A stretch of 44,557 bases of DNA from a virus, in the IMG/VR virus record IMGVR_UViG_3300036715_000993, positions 1-44,557 of that record. One strand, 5' to 3'. Position numbers and translations under genes: made by a program. The notes under the pieces are model-generated. The model made no database searches. It saw only the letters and a program-made list of their open reading frames with translations, and was not told where the DNA came from. Shown here in pieces: positions 15,082 through 24,360 of this stretch; the first letter of the stretch is position 1, and every line of letters starts with the position of its first letter.

Positions 15082-15097
15082 TATAATTTATATTATG
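15082..15097. promoter_or_regulatory. AT-rich inverted repeat, second copy
   Basis: TATAATTTATATTATG shares 15 of 16 bases with the element at 3778. It lies 32 bases before the 15129 gene, in one of the few longer gaps of the morphogenesis half. It may be a promoter or operator shared by the two loci. Confidence 0.35.
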
Positions 15098-15128
15098 ATA
15101 AAAATATACAAACATGGATGGATAAACT

Positions 15129-16202
15129 ATGAAGCTATCTACTGCAATAAGCAAATGGAAAGATAAAAATATATCAAAAGATATTGCTTTAAAGAAAGCC
15201 AAAGAATCTGTAAAAAGTGTAGGTGAACGTTGGACTAAATCAAAACAGGAATTCTTTGATAAGATATGGAATAAGAAATCTATTCCCGTTTCTTCTACAG
15301 TAAAAACTTCTTCACCTCTATCTGGTTCTTTAACCTCAAAGATAAAGTATTTAAAGTCACTTCTGAAAGGTTTATTTCCTGATAATGCATGGGGAACTTA
15401 TGGTTTACACTATGTTAAAGAAACTTCAGATAAAAGACCAGGTAATGTAAAGAAGGCATTAGATCTATTGGATAAAGAAGGATTTAAAAAAGTAAATAGA
15501 CAACCAATGAACTCAGACTTTGCAGATAGAGGTTCAGAACGTGCTATAACATGGTATAAAGACATGTTCGGAAATACTGCTAATACTGTTAGTCAAAAGT
15601 CCAGTAACGGTAAAACAGATTTTTATATTTTTAATATTACTTTTTCTACAACAGAAAAAGATAGGTCTAAAATTGGTGGCTATCAAGCTGAGTTAGACTC
15701 TAAACTAAAAATTGCCTTAGATAAAGCAGAACGTGGAGAATATAAAAACATACATAAATCAAAAAAATCTCATGAACTTACTTTTCGTGACTTTGTTAAA
15801 CGAGCTAAAGGTACAAGTGGATATAGGGATGAAATTAAACAAAATGGTTCGGATAAACTAAAAGAACAATGGATAGAAGAAATAGAAAAAGCACTTAGCT
15901 TAGGTAAAACTGTACCTAAGGAAGTTCTAGAAGAATATAACTTATATTCTAAGAACTCAGGTTCTATATATAAGCTAATGATAAATAACAAACAATATAA
16001 AACTGTGAGCTTAAATCCTCAAGATCTAAATAAAATAAAGAAGTCTTTATTATCAAAAGGAAAGTATTTAATAAAATCTGATGACGGAGATTTATTTACT
16101 TTATTACTAGATTATTCTAATCCTAAAGTGTGGGCATGTGATAAAGTACTAAAGAAAGCGATTGGAATAAATTATATCTATATATTTCATGGAAGAATAT
16201 AG
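15129..16202 (+). CDS. Unknown 357-residue protein sharing its N-terminal module with the SprT-like protein
   Basis: The first ~52 residues (MKLSTAISKWKDKNISKDIA ... IWNKKSI) align along their whole length with the start of the SprT-like protein at 10895: MKLS, the K-D-K turn, the W-x-K-x-K-Q-E-x-F-D segment and a final K-S-I. A Ser/Thr-rich linker follows, then about 300 residues of unrecognised alpha/beta sequence, including a charged helical part (EIEKALSLGKTVPKEVLEEY) and a beta-rich end (YIYIFHGRI). The binding site is weak (GGATGG). No nuclease or protease motif is evident. Confidence 0.7.
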   Translation: MKLSTAISKWKDKNISKDIALKKAKESVKSVGERWTKSKQEFFDKIWNKKSIPVSSTVKTSSPLSGSLTSKIKYLKSLLKGLFPDNAWGTYGLHYVKETSDKRPGNVKKALDLLDKEGFKKVNRQPMNSDFADRGSERAITWYKDMFGNTANTVSQKSSNGKTDFYIFNITFSTTEKDRSKIGGYQAELDSKLKIALDKAERGEYKNIHKSKKSHELTFRDFVKRAKGTSGYRDEIKQNGSDKLKEQWIEEIEKALSLGKTVPKEVLEEYNLYSKNSGSIYKLMINNKQYKTVSLNPQDLNKIKKSLLSKGKYLIKSDDGDLFTLLLDYSNPKVWACDKVLKKAIGINYIYIFHGRI

Positions 16203-16223
16203 TTGCAGTAAAGGAGAATGAAA

Positions 16224-16982
16224 ATGATTAATGTAGATCTATGGTTTGGATATAGGAACAACAGAAAAGTGGTTTATAGTTCTAATGCAGTAAGATCTAT
16301 GAAACCTCTAGATGCTCACAAAGAAAAATTTAAGGCAAATATGGAAATAGCTTCTTCTATCTCCGGTGAATCTGGTCATAGGTTAGATGCAGATTCATGG
16401 TTGCCTGAAGCTGCGAAACATTATTGTTTGTCTAAAGATATAAAAGATTATGTTATTATTCCTGTACCTGCCATTATGTCAGATATACCTAACACCAACG
16501 GCGTAGCAATGCCTCGCAATGAGCTTCTTGCTTTTAGACCAGACTCTGGTCGTACAAGTTATAAGACTTGGAAGGGTAAGCCTTGTTTTAGAGAACATGC
16601 AAACCAAGATATAACACAAGCTAAAGGTGTTATTTTAGATACCTATGTTAGTCCTGTACGTGGATATGGAAAAGGATTAGTTAAAGTTATGATGTTGGCT
16701 GCGTATGACCGATCTAAAGATCCTGTGCTAACACAGTCTATACTTACAGGACAAGATAATGCCTATAGTATGGGCGCTTATTTTGAAGGTTATAAATGCT
16801 CCGTGTGCGGTTCTGATAAAGGACGCTGTAAACATACAGATTCAAGATCACCTTTAAAACTAGATCCCGTTTCAAAAACTTTGGCTTATAGGAATATCTA
16901 TGGTATAGAAGGCTTTGAGTTGTCCAGCGTAGAAAATCCTGCCTACATAGTTGCGGTATCAGATATTCTTTTAGGAGCATAA
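16224..16982 (+). CDS. Prohead (capsid maturation) protease with zinc-knuckle insertion
   Basis: Start chosen at the ATG seven bases after AAGGAG; an ATG at 16218 lies too close to that site. The protein resembles phage prohead proteases: PVPAIMSDIPNTNG, GKPCFREHAN (candidate catalytic His near 125), ILDTYV, then DNAYSMGAYFEG (candidate nucleophile Ser near 182 in an S-M-G context). Such proteases remove scaffold and cut N-terminal propeptides of head proteins. A C-x2-C-x6-C-x-H cluster (CSVCGSDKGRCKH) just after the Ser motif looks like a zinc knuckle. The N-terminal segment ending KVVYSSNAV again has an S-S step and may be self-processed (inference). Confidence 0.75.
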   Translation: MINVDLWFGYRNNRKVVYSSNAVRSMKPLDAHKEKFKANMEIASSISGESGHRLDADSWLPEAAKHYCLSKDIKDYVIIPVPAIMSDIPNTNGVAMPRNELLAFRPDSGRTSYKTWKGKPCFREHANQDITQAKGVILDTYVSPVRGYGKGLVKVMMLAAYDRSKDPVLTQSILTGQDNAYSMGAYFEGYKCSVCGSDKGRCKHTDSRSPLKLDPVSKTLAYRNIYGIEGFELSSVENPAYIVAVSDILLGA

Positions 16983-17003
16983 TTTTTAATATAGGAGTAT
17001 ACA

Positions 17004-17237
17004 ATGAGAAAAGTTATTATTGCTAGTTCGGCTGTAGATTGGGATAAACTTATTACTAAAGGTACTAAAGTAAAACAAGCTTCTTATGAACATCAATCTT
17101 TTAATCCTTCTGGTGGTACGTTATATATTTGGACAACCACAAAATCTACCGCAGATATTAAAGTAGATATGCCTTTATCTGAGGCTAGAAAGATAGCTAA
17201 GAGATATGGGGTTAAACTTCATGTTCAGACTAGATAA
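17004..17237 (+). CDS. Small unknown protein with leader MRKVIIASS
   Basis: 77 residues, preceded by TAGGAGTATACA and 21 bases after the protease gene. It starts MRKVIIASSAVDWDK, a compact version of the leader with the I-A-S-S step. The rest is a small beta-rich domain ending in a helix (LSEARKIAKRYGVKLHVQTR). Its stop codon TAA is the first three bases of the promoter-like element at 17235. Confidence 0.6.
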   Translation: MRKVIIASSAVDWDKLITKGTKVKQASYEHQSFNPSGGTLYIWTTTKSTADIKVDMPLSEARKIAKRYGVKLHVQTR

Positions 17238-17248
17238 CTGTAAATATA
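17235..17248 (+). promoter_or_regulatory. Promoter-like element TAACTGTAAATATA
   Basis: Same 14-base sequence as at 28569 and close to the TAAAACTGTTAATA elements. It begins with the stop codon of the 17004 gene. TATATT at 17247-17252 may serve as a -10 box. Its gene starts at 17271. Confidence 0.5.
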
Positions 17249-17270
17249 TATTAATAAGGAGTAGTGAAAA

Positions 17271-17753
17271 ATGCAAAAAGTATTAATAGAAATCTGCAAA
17301 GAAGATAAACAAGCAGAGCTGGCTGCTATAAGGATAGCTAAAGCACTGTCTGAAGATAGAGAGCATAATATCGTAGCTCTAGATGACATAACTAATTTAC
17401 GTCTTAAAATAAGAGATCTACAAAGAAAAAATCTTGAATTACAATTTCTAGTTGATAATCCAGATTTTGATGTAGATATGCAGATTTCAAAAGAAAGAGA
17501 TTATTTAGTAAATTCATTCATAAATAATGAATCTATTATGAATTTATATGCTAGATATAGTTATGATTATTTTTCTGATAATTATCATCCTGAGTTTATA
17601 ACTAAACTTTGTACTCTATTATATAACGTTTGCATAGATAAAAAAGCTCAACCAAACCAACTTTGGAGTGATCTTTTAATAACCTCTGGATTTATAACAA
17701 AGGATATAATTTCTAATTATGGTCCAGTAGAAACTGATAAAGGTATAATTTAA
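17271..17753 (+). CDS. Unknown 160-residue protein, first gene of the SNF2 operon
   Basis: Preceded by ATAAGGAGTAGTGAAAA. It opens MQKVLIEICKEDKQAE, then helical segments including a probable coiled coil (DDITNLRLKIRDLQRKNLEL) and an acidic, aromatic second half (MNLYARYSYDYFSDNYHPE). No motif recognised. It is 14 bases upstream of the giant helicase and may be its partner. Confidence 0.6.
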   Translation: MQKVLIEICKEDKQAELAAIRIAKALSEDREHNIVALDDITNLRLKIRDLQRKNLELQFLVDNPDFDVDMQISKERDYLVNSFINNESIMNLYARYSYDYFSDNYHPEFITKLCTLLYNVCIDKKAQPNQLWSDLLITSGFITKDIISNYGPVETDKGII

Positions 17754-17767
17754 ATATAGGAGACATC

Positions 17768-20700
17768 ATGGAAACTTCGCTTAAATTAAAGAATAAAATC
17801 ATCCCTAAACATTTTGCTGAGTTCTCAGCAAAAAGAAGAGATGTTAGTGAAAAGATATTTGATGACGTAAGGGACAAACAACTTCCAGTACCTATTAATA
17901 AGCCAGGTGAGCCATCAAAAGAGTTTAATGATGTACTCTACCGTTGTTTCGTTCCAGAAGAAAAACAAAAACGTAATAAGCGTAATGCAGAACTTAAGAT
18001 TGACATTGATAAAAACTTTGGCTGGGATAAACTGTTTTCAGACTTGTATAAAGTTCTATACACAGTTGAATGTGTCAAGCTAAGACATAAGACTTTGATA
18101 GCTGTTGTATATGATTTAGCTGCTGGTAATATTTGGCTAACTAATAGTTCACCTTTATATGAAGTTTTTGAAAATTTAAAATTGAGTACTAGTATAGTTA
18201 GTAAAGATGAATTTGTAAAACTAGTTAAACATTTAGCAGTAACCCATTATAACTACACAGTATTTAGAAATGCTGTTACTAAAACTGCTTTTGAAGAAGG
18301 AACTTCAACTCAAAGTAAAGACTTTATTACATACATAGATAGAATGAAGAAGTTTATGGCTTCTGATTCTGCTTTTGTTCTGAAGAGAGTCTCAAATGGA
18401 ATTGAGATTATTTGGACTGGTGATGGTGGAGTAGATCAACCTGCTGATATTACTCTTTCAAGTCCAGCTCCTTTTAAATTTATATCTAAAAATGATTTTA
18501 GAGAATATTTAGAGACATCTACTACATATATTCATGGAGAGCATAATAAAGCTATTGTTTTGGAAACATACAATGAACTTTATGATTCTCTATTCGGATA
18601 CCTCTCAAATTTAGTTCCAGGATTATCTTCTAATCTTCATTCAAAAGTAAGAGCTGAGTATGAACTAGATGTTTTATTTCAGCCTAAGGTCGCACCTGCT
18701 TTCTTAGACTATTTAGTACAAGACTTTGATATAATATCCTTGAGTCCTGAGTTTAAGATACAAAGAGGTAAATACATAAAGTTATTAGTTCAAAGATCAT
18801 TCAATAAGGAGTATATTGAAGTAGCTAGAGCCTTAAACTCACAGAAAACAGCGTTAGAATTAAACGATAGAGTAAGATGTTCTATCTTTGATCCAGAGAC
18901 TAATGAGTACAAAGAAGTCGTAGCGCGTATGCGTCCTTGGAGTAGAAATAAAAAGAAATTAAGTATAGATTATTTGGGTGAAGAGTATAAGATATCTGAA
19001 GTAAAAGATTTACGCCTTTATGTAAATGAAAAAATAAATGAGAAATCTAGTCAAGATAAAATGATTCATGCAGCGTTAAATTCTACTCTTCAGTTTTCTA
19101 TTAAGCAATTTATGCCAGAATTTTTTGCTAGAGCTGTAACGCAAACACCTACTGGTAAGATAGGCTTTTCTACTTTAAGAACTTGGATAATGATTTGGCA
19201 AAAATTAAAATTTGCTGGATCAAAAGACTTTAAGCGTGTACCTAAGTACGTGTTACCATATAGTCAACTTGTTAAGAACGAGATGTTTAAGTCTCCAGAA
19301 GACGAAACTGGTGATTCTTCAAGAACAGACTCTACCGGATTAACCATAGATAACAAAGGGCGTTTACTTTATATTCCTAAAATATCAGAAGACTTTCCTT
19401 TAAGATATGAATCAATCTTGGATGAATTGTTAGAAAAATCTTACTCAATTGAAGAGCCTTTTAATATTGATAGAACAACAAGTCAACCTATCTATAAAAT
19501 TAATAAAACAACAGAAGAGATTGAACAGAGAGCTGAAGCAATAGAGAAACTTCGTAAGTTCAGACTTCTTCCACTAGCTGCAAACTGGAATACAAACGTA
19601 GTGTTGTATCCAAATAAGTCTAACTTAAATAGTATGAACTCTATATCATTAGATGGTGCAATGACACCTGATGTAAGAACATTAGCTGATTGGTTAGGAA
19701 TGCCTACCGTAGCAGGTGGTAGATATCCTAATGGTAAATCTGCTTTAAAAGCTTATGGAGAAATCCTTGGTGTAAATAAACCAAGAAATTTTGATGAATT
19801 TTGTAATTATCTAATTCCTGTAGAAGTGTTTTACTATTGGCTGATGCTTAATGGTAAAGTACCAACTTATGAACAACTTCTTGAAAAATCACGTTCAGTA
19901 ATTGCAAGTCTAGATCGTCCTGATATAATTTCTGAGTTAGATACTGAGGAGTCTTATAGGAAAATCTTTTCTGGATCTAATTTTAACCGTAATGATTTAG
20001 GTTATATAAGAGAACCTAAGCCTAATGGCGTAGAGATGCTTAGACATGTATTTGAACTTACTGACAAGTATTCACCTAAAATAAATGCAGTATCAAAATC
20101 ACACGATTTACCAGTAACAGATCATCCCTGTTATTTAGATTTTGATAAGGCTACTTTTACTGGATCGAATAGCATCCAACAGGTTTCATCTGTTATGCTA
20201 GGTGGTGTATTCTGGATGGAACTCTGTAAGAGCATATCTAAATTTATTAATAACCAAAGAGAGCTTGAAGATCTTGCTTTTGATTCAGTTTCAATTGACC
20301 CTGAAGATTTCATGGCTTATATAAACTTTGAAGACTTCTCTAGGTTTATTGTACCTCAAGTTAAGATGTGGTCAAGTTATATAAATAATGCCGATGACAT
20401 CTTATTAGAAGCACACGAATATAAAAAGAGTCTACAAAGAACAGATGGATATGTTCCAGTCATTCCTGGAGTAAAAGAAATTGATCCCAATAATCCTGAT
20501 AAAGGTGGATTTGCATTACAACCTCATCAGGCTGATGTTATGCAGTATAGTGCAAGTCATCCTAAGTACATGATTCTTGATGTAGCTCCTGGCGGTGGTA
20601 AAACGATTTTAGGATTATCTGAAATCTTGGTATACTTATCAGAGGGAAGAATAAAACGTCCTTTAGTTATAGCTCCTATAAACCTGATAAAGAACTGGAT

Positions 20701-23700
20701 AAATGATTGTGTCAATAATCTTCAAGCTCCAGTAAACTTTATAGTTCTAACTAGTGAAACCGTTAATGAATGGGGTAAGGATCATTTAGCTGAGAAGATA
20801 AAAAATGCTCCACCAAATACCATTGTATGCACTAGTTATAACTGGTTATACAATCCATCTGATACCAATATTGTAATGTATGGAATTAAGCCAGTTAAAT
20901 TGTTTGGTAACATAGAATTTTTAAAGCAGTTTGCTTTTGATTACATTGCAGCAGATGAAGCACACCGCTTAAAAAATGCAGGATTATCTTCTGGTAAAAC
21001 TGTAAGAAAACCAACTTCTACTCATTTGTCAGTTCTTAGATTGGTTTCTAGTAAACATGTTAAGTATGTAAGACTTTTAACTGGAACATTGATTAAGAAT
21101 ACATTGTTAGACCTAGTTGGTCAGGTGCGTTTGTTGAATCCAGCTATTTTTAGAACAATAGATGAATTTAAAGCTGAATATGGAGATCCAAACGTAGCAC
21201 TTAATAGTGAGGCAGGACGTTCCGTTCAACAAGAAATGAGAAATTATTTACAAGAATTTGTTACCGTTGTACAAAAGAAGAAACGTCATTGGGCTTTTGT
21301 TATGCCTGAGTTCGAAGATCAATTTGACTTTGTTGATCCGGATGATGCAGCTATAGGATACTATGAATGGGTTCTTGGTAAAACTTTGGAAGAAATTGAA
21401 TCTACTTTAGGTAGTGATTCTAAAAGCTGGAAACTATTAACTGAAGGTGTAAAAATAGAAAAAGAAAATGATGGTGAAAATGATGGTGAAGGAGAAGATG
21501 TAGATTTAGACGATGAAGATGATAGTGAAGAATCATTAGATAGTGATTCAGATACTGAATCCGAGGATAGTGACCCAGGTGAATCAGCCTCTGTTAGAAA
21601 AATAGAGGCTTTGTTGAAACCACATTTATCAAGGTTAGAGCAAGCTCTAACTGATCCTGAAGGTGACCCTGAATTTGAAGAGTTTGAAGAGGCTATGGCA
21701 CGAGAAGGAAGAAAACTAAAACTTAGTCCTTCAAGAAAATTGTTAAAGATTTATGAGTTATTAGATGTTCACTTTGAGGGTAAAGCCTCTTATGTAGATG
21801 GGAGTGGTGAAAAACATGAAGCTGTAGAAGCAATGGGCAAATTAGACAGTATGGATAATAAAGATAAGGTCTTAATTTTCGGTAAGTATCATAGATCGGT
21901 AGATTCTATTTTTAAGCATATGCCTGAGAAGTATAAGAAACACGCTAGGGTGTATAATGCTGGTGTAAAAGAAGCATTAGAAGATTTCTTAACAAGACCT
22001 GACTTAAAGATACTGGTAGCTTTGGAAGATAGTATTCAAGAAGGTCACAATATTCAGATTGCAAGTCGTTTGATTCGTTCAGAACAAGTATGGACTCCTG
22101 GAGAAATGGATCAGGCTGTATCTCGTATTCACCGTCCAGATATTGGTAATAAATATGGACGTACAAAAATTATTCACAACTGGATCATAGTTAATAATAC
22201 TCTTGAAGTAGCAAAACTTGGACGTTTGATTTCTAAATTCGTATCGAAAGCAAAATTTGATGAAGCAGATGTTCGTTATCAAATGCTACCTGATCTTCCA
22301 CCAATTCGTATGAGTCTTAACGTTATTAATGGAAAGCATCCAGATAGTAAAAGAAATTTTAGTGATATAATTCCATATTTGGAAGCCTATGGTATGGATC
22401 CAGAACAAAAAGGTAATATTCGTGGTCTTGCACAATATCAACAAGAGGACTTTGAGTATCAAAGAGTAATGGCAGCTAAAGAAAATAGAGATAAAATGGT
22501 TCCAGTAAAAGCTGCACCAATGATGGAAGGTTCCAAATTTATAAAACAGTTACCGTATGTTATGGGACAGTCAGTATATGATCCAGAAGACTTAGGTTTA
22601 ATTCCATTAAAAGAATATATGGAGATAAATCCTGAATTAAAAGAAGACCCAAAAACATCACTACGTGGGTTGCCTGTACATACCTCTTATGGTGAGGGAA
22701 TAATTCAGTCCGTAAGAGAAATTCGTAAAGGTTTAAAGAAGAAACATAAAGGATCATCTGTTGACGTTTCTGAAGAAACAAATGACAAAAAATCGGTTGT
22801 AGTTGGTTTTACTTTAAAGATAAGACTTGGTAATGGTGGAGAAATTGATGGATATCATTGGACAAAGACATTCGTTATTACCAAGACTTCAGTAAGCATG
22901 AAGAAGCTCTTAAAGAAAGCAAAAGGAGATAAATCTGAAGATGCAAAACCAGTTGAGTCACCAAAGAGTACATTGATTAAAGATAAGTTAAATAAGCTTT
23001 TAAAGAAAAAGAGAATAAAAGATATTATTGATGAACAGGAAGATACTCCAGTAACTACTAAGAAAAAGAAAACAATAATTGAAGAAACACCTACTAAGAA
23101 GAAAACAACTACAATAGAAAAATTACCTTCTGGTAAAAAGCGTACAATAATCGTGGAAGAAGATCAACCTGTTGTAAAACCAAAGATTAAGAAGTCCGAA
23201 GTTCCGTTACTTAAAAAGTTAAAGCCTAAGGCACCTATTGATAAAACTGTTAAAGAGAATAATGCTCCTTTAACTCAACCTAAGTTAGCTGGGAAAAAGG
23301 TTAAGGAAAGTCTTACTCCAACAAAAGACTTTTTAGAAAACAAAAAAATAGAAGTATGGGCAGTTGATAGTAACGGTATACCAACGTTAATGTTATCTCA
23401 CGAAGATCCAGATAGTCAAGTGCTTGCAAAGAAACTGAAGTTTAATTATTTTGGATCTTATATTTTCACCGAGATAAAAACACCTCAAATATTTGAAAGT
23501 GTAGTAAAAGATTTAAAGGCACAAGGCTTCGAGCTTAGCAATAGTACGAAGAAAGTTTTTGATGCAATGTCTGAAACTTTCAGAGGTCAGAAAAATAAGA
23601 TGAGAGCTATGATGCAATTAAAGTTGATAGATAAGCGTCTTTTGTTTGATGTTACTAGAAAACGTGGTAAGTTAAGAAATCCGAATTTATTAAAGATATA

Positions 23701-23956
23701 CCCAATAGTTGAGAATGGCGATATTTTATGTTTATATGTAGATACAAGTCAAAATGATCCTGCAGCAATACGTTTAAGAAATATGAAGAAACTTCCAAAT
23801 GTACCACAAGTTAAATGGAAATCTGTTTCAGGTATATGGGTTTATCAAGGAGTAAATAAAGGATCGTTATTGAAGAAACTAGATGAATTTGCTAAGGTTG
23901 GTCTAACTGTAGAAAATCTTGCTAAGGTTAAGCAGGACATTAACAAACTATTCTAA
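17768..23956 (+). CDS. Giant SNF2-family helicase-like protein with possible HARP-like C-terminal repeats
   Basis: 2062 residues, start preceded by ATAGGAGACATC. About 900 N-terminal residues are unrecognised. The motor follows: LQPHQADVMQYS (Q motif), Walker A GGGKT near 943, DEAH near 1062, LTGTLIKN (motif III), and a C-terminal RecA lobe (KVLIFGKYHRS; EDSIQEGHNIQIASRLI; DQAVSRIHRPD near 1455). A very acidic linker near 1235-1275 lies between the lobes. Residues about 1720-1830 are Lys-rich. Two C-terminal segments, one ending in NVPQVKWKSVSGIWVYQG, fit the pattern of HARP domains of annealing helicases (inference). It may remodel protein-DNA complexes; the role in infection is unknown. Confidence 0.8.
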   Translation: METSLKLKNKIIPKHFAEFSAKRRDVSEKIFDDVRDKQLPVPINKPGEPSKEFNDVLYRCFVPEEKQKRNKRNAELKIDIDKNFGWDKLFSDLYKVLYTVECVKLRHKTLIAVVYDLAAGNIWLTNSSPLYEVFENLKLSTSIVSKDEFVKLVKHLAVTHYNYTVFRNAVTKTAFEEGTSTQSKDFITYIDRMKKFMASDSAFVLKRVSNGIEIIWTGDGGVDQPADITLSSPAPFKFISKNDFREYLETSTTYIHGEHNKAIVLETYNELYDSLFGYLSNLVPGLSSNLHSKVRAEYELDVLFQPKVAPAFLDYLVQDFDIISLSPEFKIQRGKYIKLLVQRSFNKEYIEVARALNSQKTALELNDRVRCSIFDPETNEYKEVVARMRPWSRNKKKLSIDYLGEEYKISEVKDLRLYVNEKINEKSSQDKMIHAALNSTLQFSIKQFMPEFFARAVTQTPTGKIGFSTLRTWIMIWQKLKFAGSKDFKRVPKYVLPYSQLVKNEMFKSPEDETGDSSRTDSTGLTIDNKGRLLYIPKISEDFPLRYESILDELLEKSYSIEEPFNIDRTTSQPIYKINKTTEEIEQRAEAIEKLRKFRLLPLAANWNTNVVLYPNKSNLNSMNSISLDGAMTPDVRTLADWLGMPTVAGGRYPNGKSALKAYGEILGVNKPRNFDEFCNYLIPVEVFYYWLMLNGKVPTYEQLLEKSRSVIASLDRPDIISELDTEESYRKIFSGSNFNRNDLGYIREPKPNGVEMLRHVFELTDKYSPKINAVSKSHDLPVTDHPCYLDFDKATFTGSNSIQQVSSVMLGGVFWMELCKSISKFINNQRELEDLAFDSVSIDPEDFMAYINFEDFSRFIVPQVKMWSSYINNADDILLEAHEYKKSLQRTDGYVPVIPGVKEIDPNNPDKGGFALQPHQADVMQYSASHPKYMILDVAPGGGKTILGLSEILVYLSEGRIKRPLVIAPINLIKNWINDCVNNLQAPVNFIVLTSETVNEWGKDHLAEKIKNAPPNTIVCTSYNWLYNPSDTNIVMYGIKPVKLFGNIEFLKQFAFDYIAADEAHRLKNAGLSSGKTVRKPTSTHLSVLRLVSSKHVKYVRLLTGTLIKNTLLDLVGQVRLLNPAIFRTIDEFKAEYGDPNVALNSEAGRSVQQEMRNYLQEFVTVVQKKKRHWAFVMPEFEDQFDFVDPDDAAIGYYEWVLGKTLEEIESTLGSDSKSWKLLTEGVKIEKENDGENDGEGEDVDLDDEDDSEESLDSDSDTESEDSDPGESASVRKIEALLKPHLSRLEQALTDPEGDPEFEEFEEAMAREGRKLKLSPSRKLLKIYELLDVHFEGKASYVDGSGEKHEAVEAMGKLDSMDNKDKVLIFGKYHRSVDSIFKHMPEKYKKHARVYNAGVKEALEDFLTRPDLKILVALEDSIQEGHNIQIASRLIRSEQVWTPGEMDQAVSRIHRPDIGNKYGRTKIIHNWIIVNNTLEVAKLGRLISKFVSKAKFDEADVRYQMLPDLPPIRMSLNVINGKHPDSKRNFSDIIPYLEAYGMDPEQKGNIRGLAQYQQEDFEYQRVMAAKENRDKMVPVKAAPMMEGSKFIKQLPYVMGQSVYDPEDLGLIPLKEYMEINPELKEDPKTSLRGLPVHTSYGEGIIQSVREIRKGLKKKHKGSSVDVSEETNDKKSVVVGFTLKIRLGNGGEIDGYHWTKTFVITKTSVSMKKLLKKAKGDKSEDAKPVESPKSTLIKDKLNKLLKKKRIKDIIDEQEDTPVTTKKKKTIIEETPTKKKTTTIEKLPSGKKRTIIVEEDQPVVKPKIKKSEVPLLKKLKPKAPIDKTVKENNAPLTQPKLAGKKVKESLTPTKDFLENKKIEVWAVDSNGIPTLMLSHEDPDSQVLAKKLKFNYFGSYIFTEIKTPQIFESVVKDLKAQGFELSNSTKKVFDAMSETFRGQKNKMRAMMQLKLIDKRLLFDVTRKRGKLRNPNLLKIYPIVENGDILCLYVDTSQNDPAAIRLRNMKKLPNVPQVKWKSVSGIWVYQGVNKGSLLKKLDEFAKVGLTVENLAKVKQDINKLF

Positions 23957-23971
23957 AGGAGAAAAAGAAAC

Positions 23972-24355
23972 ATGCGTAAACTAATTGAGTGTCAGCAGAA
24001 GTTGTTAAAAGAACGTGGCTTATACAATGGTAAAATTGATGGTGCATGGGAACTACAAAGTCAATCAGCAATGGCTGGGTTTCAACAAACCAGAGAGTTT
24101 GCAGGTTTAAAACCAAGACTTCAAAATGAATATTTTTCACCTTTTGAGGATCTACCTAAAGGTTGGGTTTGGTCTGAAGATGGACAAACAATAATTGATG
24201 GTAATGCGAATCCTGTTGCTGTTGAAGAACGTAAGAAGAAAATGGAATTAGAAGAAAAAGAACTTAAGACTAAAATGGAAGTTAAATTAAAAGAAACTGG
24301 AGAAATTAAGTCATCAAATTTAGATGCTCCAGTAGTAGAAGATAAAAAAGCTTAA
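23972..24355 (+). CDS. Peptidoglycan-binding-domain protein
   Basis: 127 residues, preceded by AAAGGAGAAAAAGAAAC. Residues 5-40 match a PG_binding_1 domain: CQQKLLKERGLYNGKIDG followed by Q-S-x-A-M-x-G-F-Q-Q. This is a cell-wall-binding module often found on endolysins. There is no catalytic domain. The second half is a charged Glu/Lys helix ending VVEDKKA. No signal peptide. It could be a virion or lysis accessory, or a separately encoded binding subunit. It ends the operon just before a terminator. Confidence 0.7.
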   Translation: MRKLIECQQKLLKERGLYNGKIDGAWELQSQSAMAGFQQTREFAGLKPRLQNEYFSPFEDLPKGWVWSEDGQTIIDGNANPVAVEERKKKMELEEKELKTKMEVKLKETGEIKSSNLDAPVVEDKKA

Positions 24356-24360
24356 GATAC

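Noticed and set aside
15095-15166. 23-codon frame starting before the 15129 gene
   Set aside because: No ribosome binding site, and it overlaps the start of a better-supported gene.
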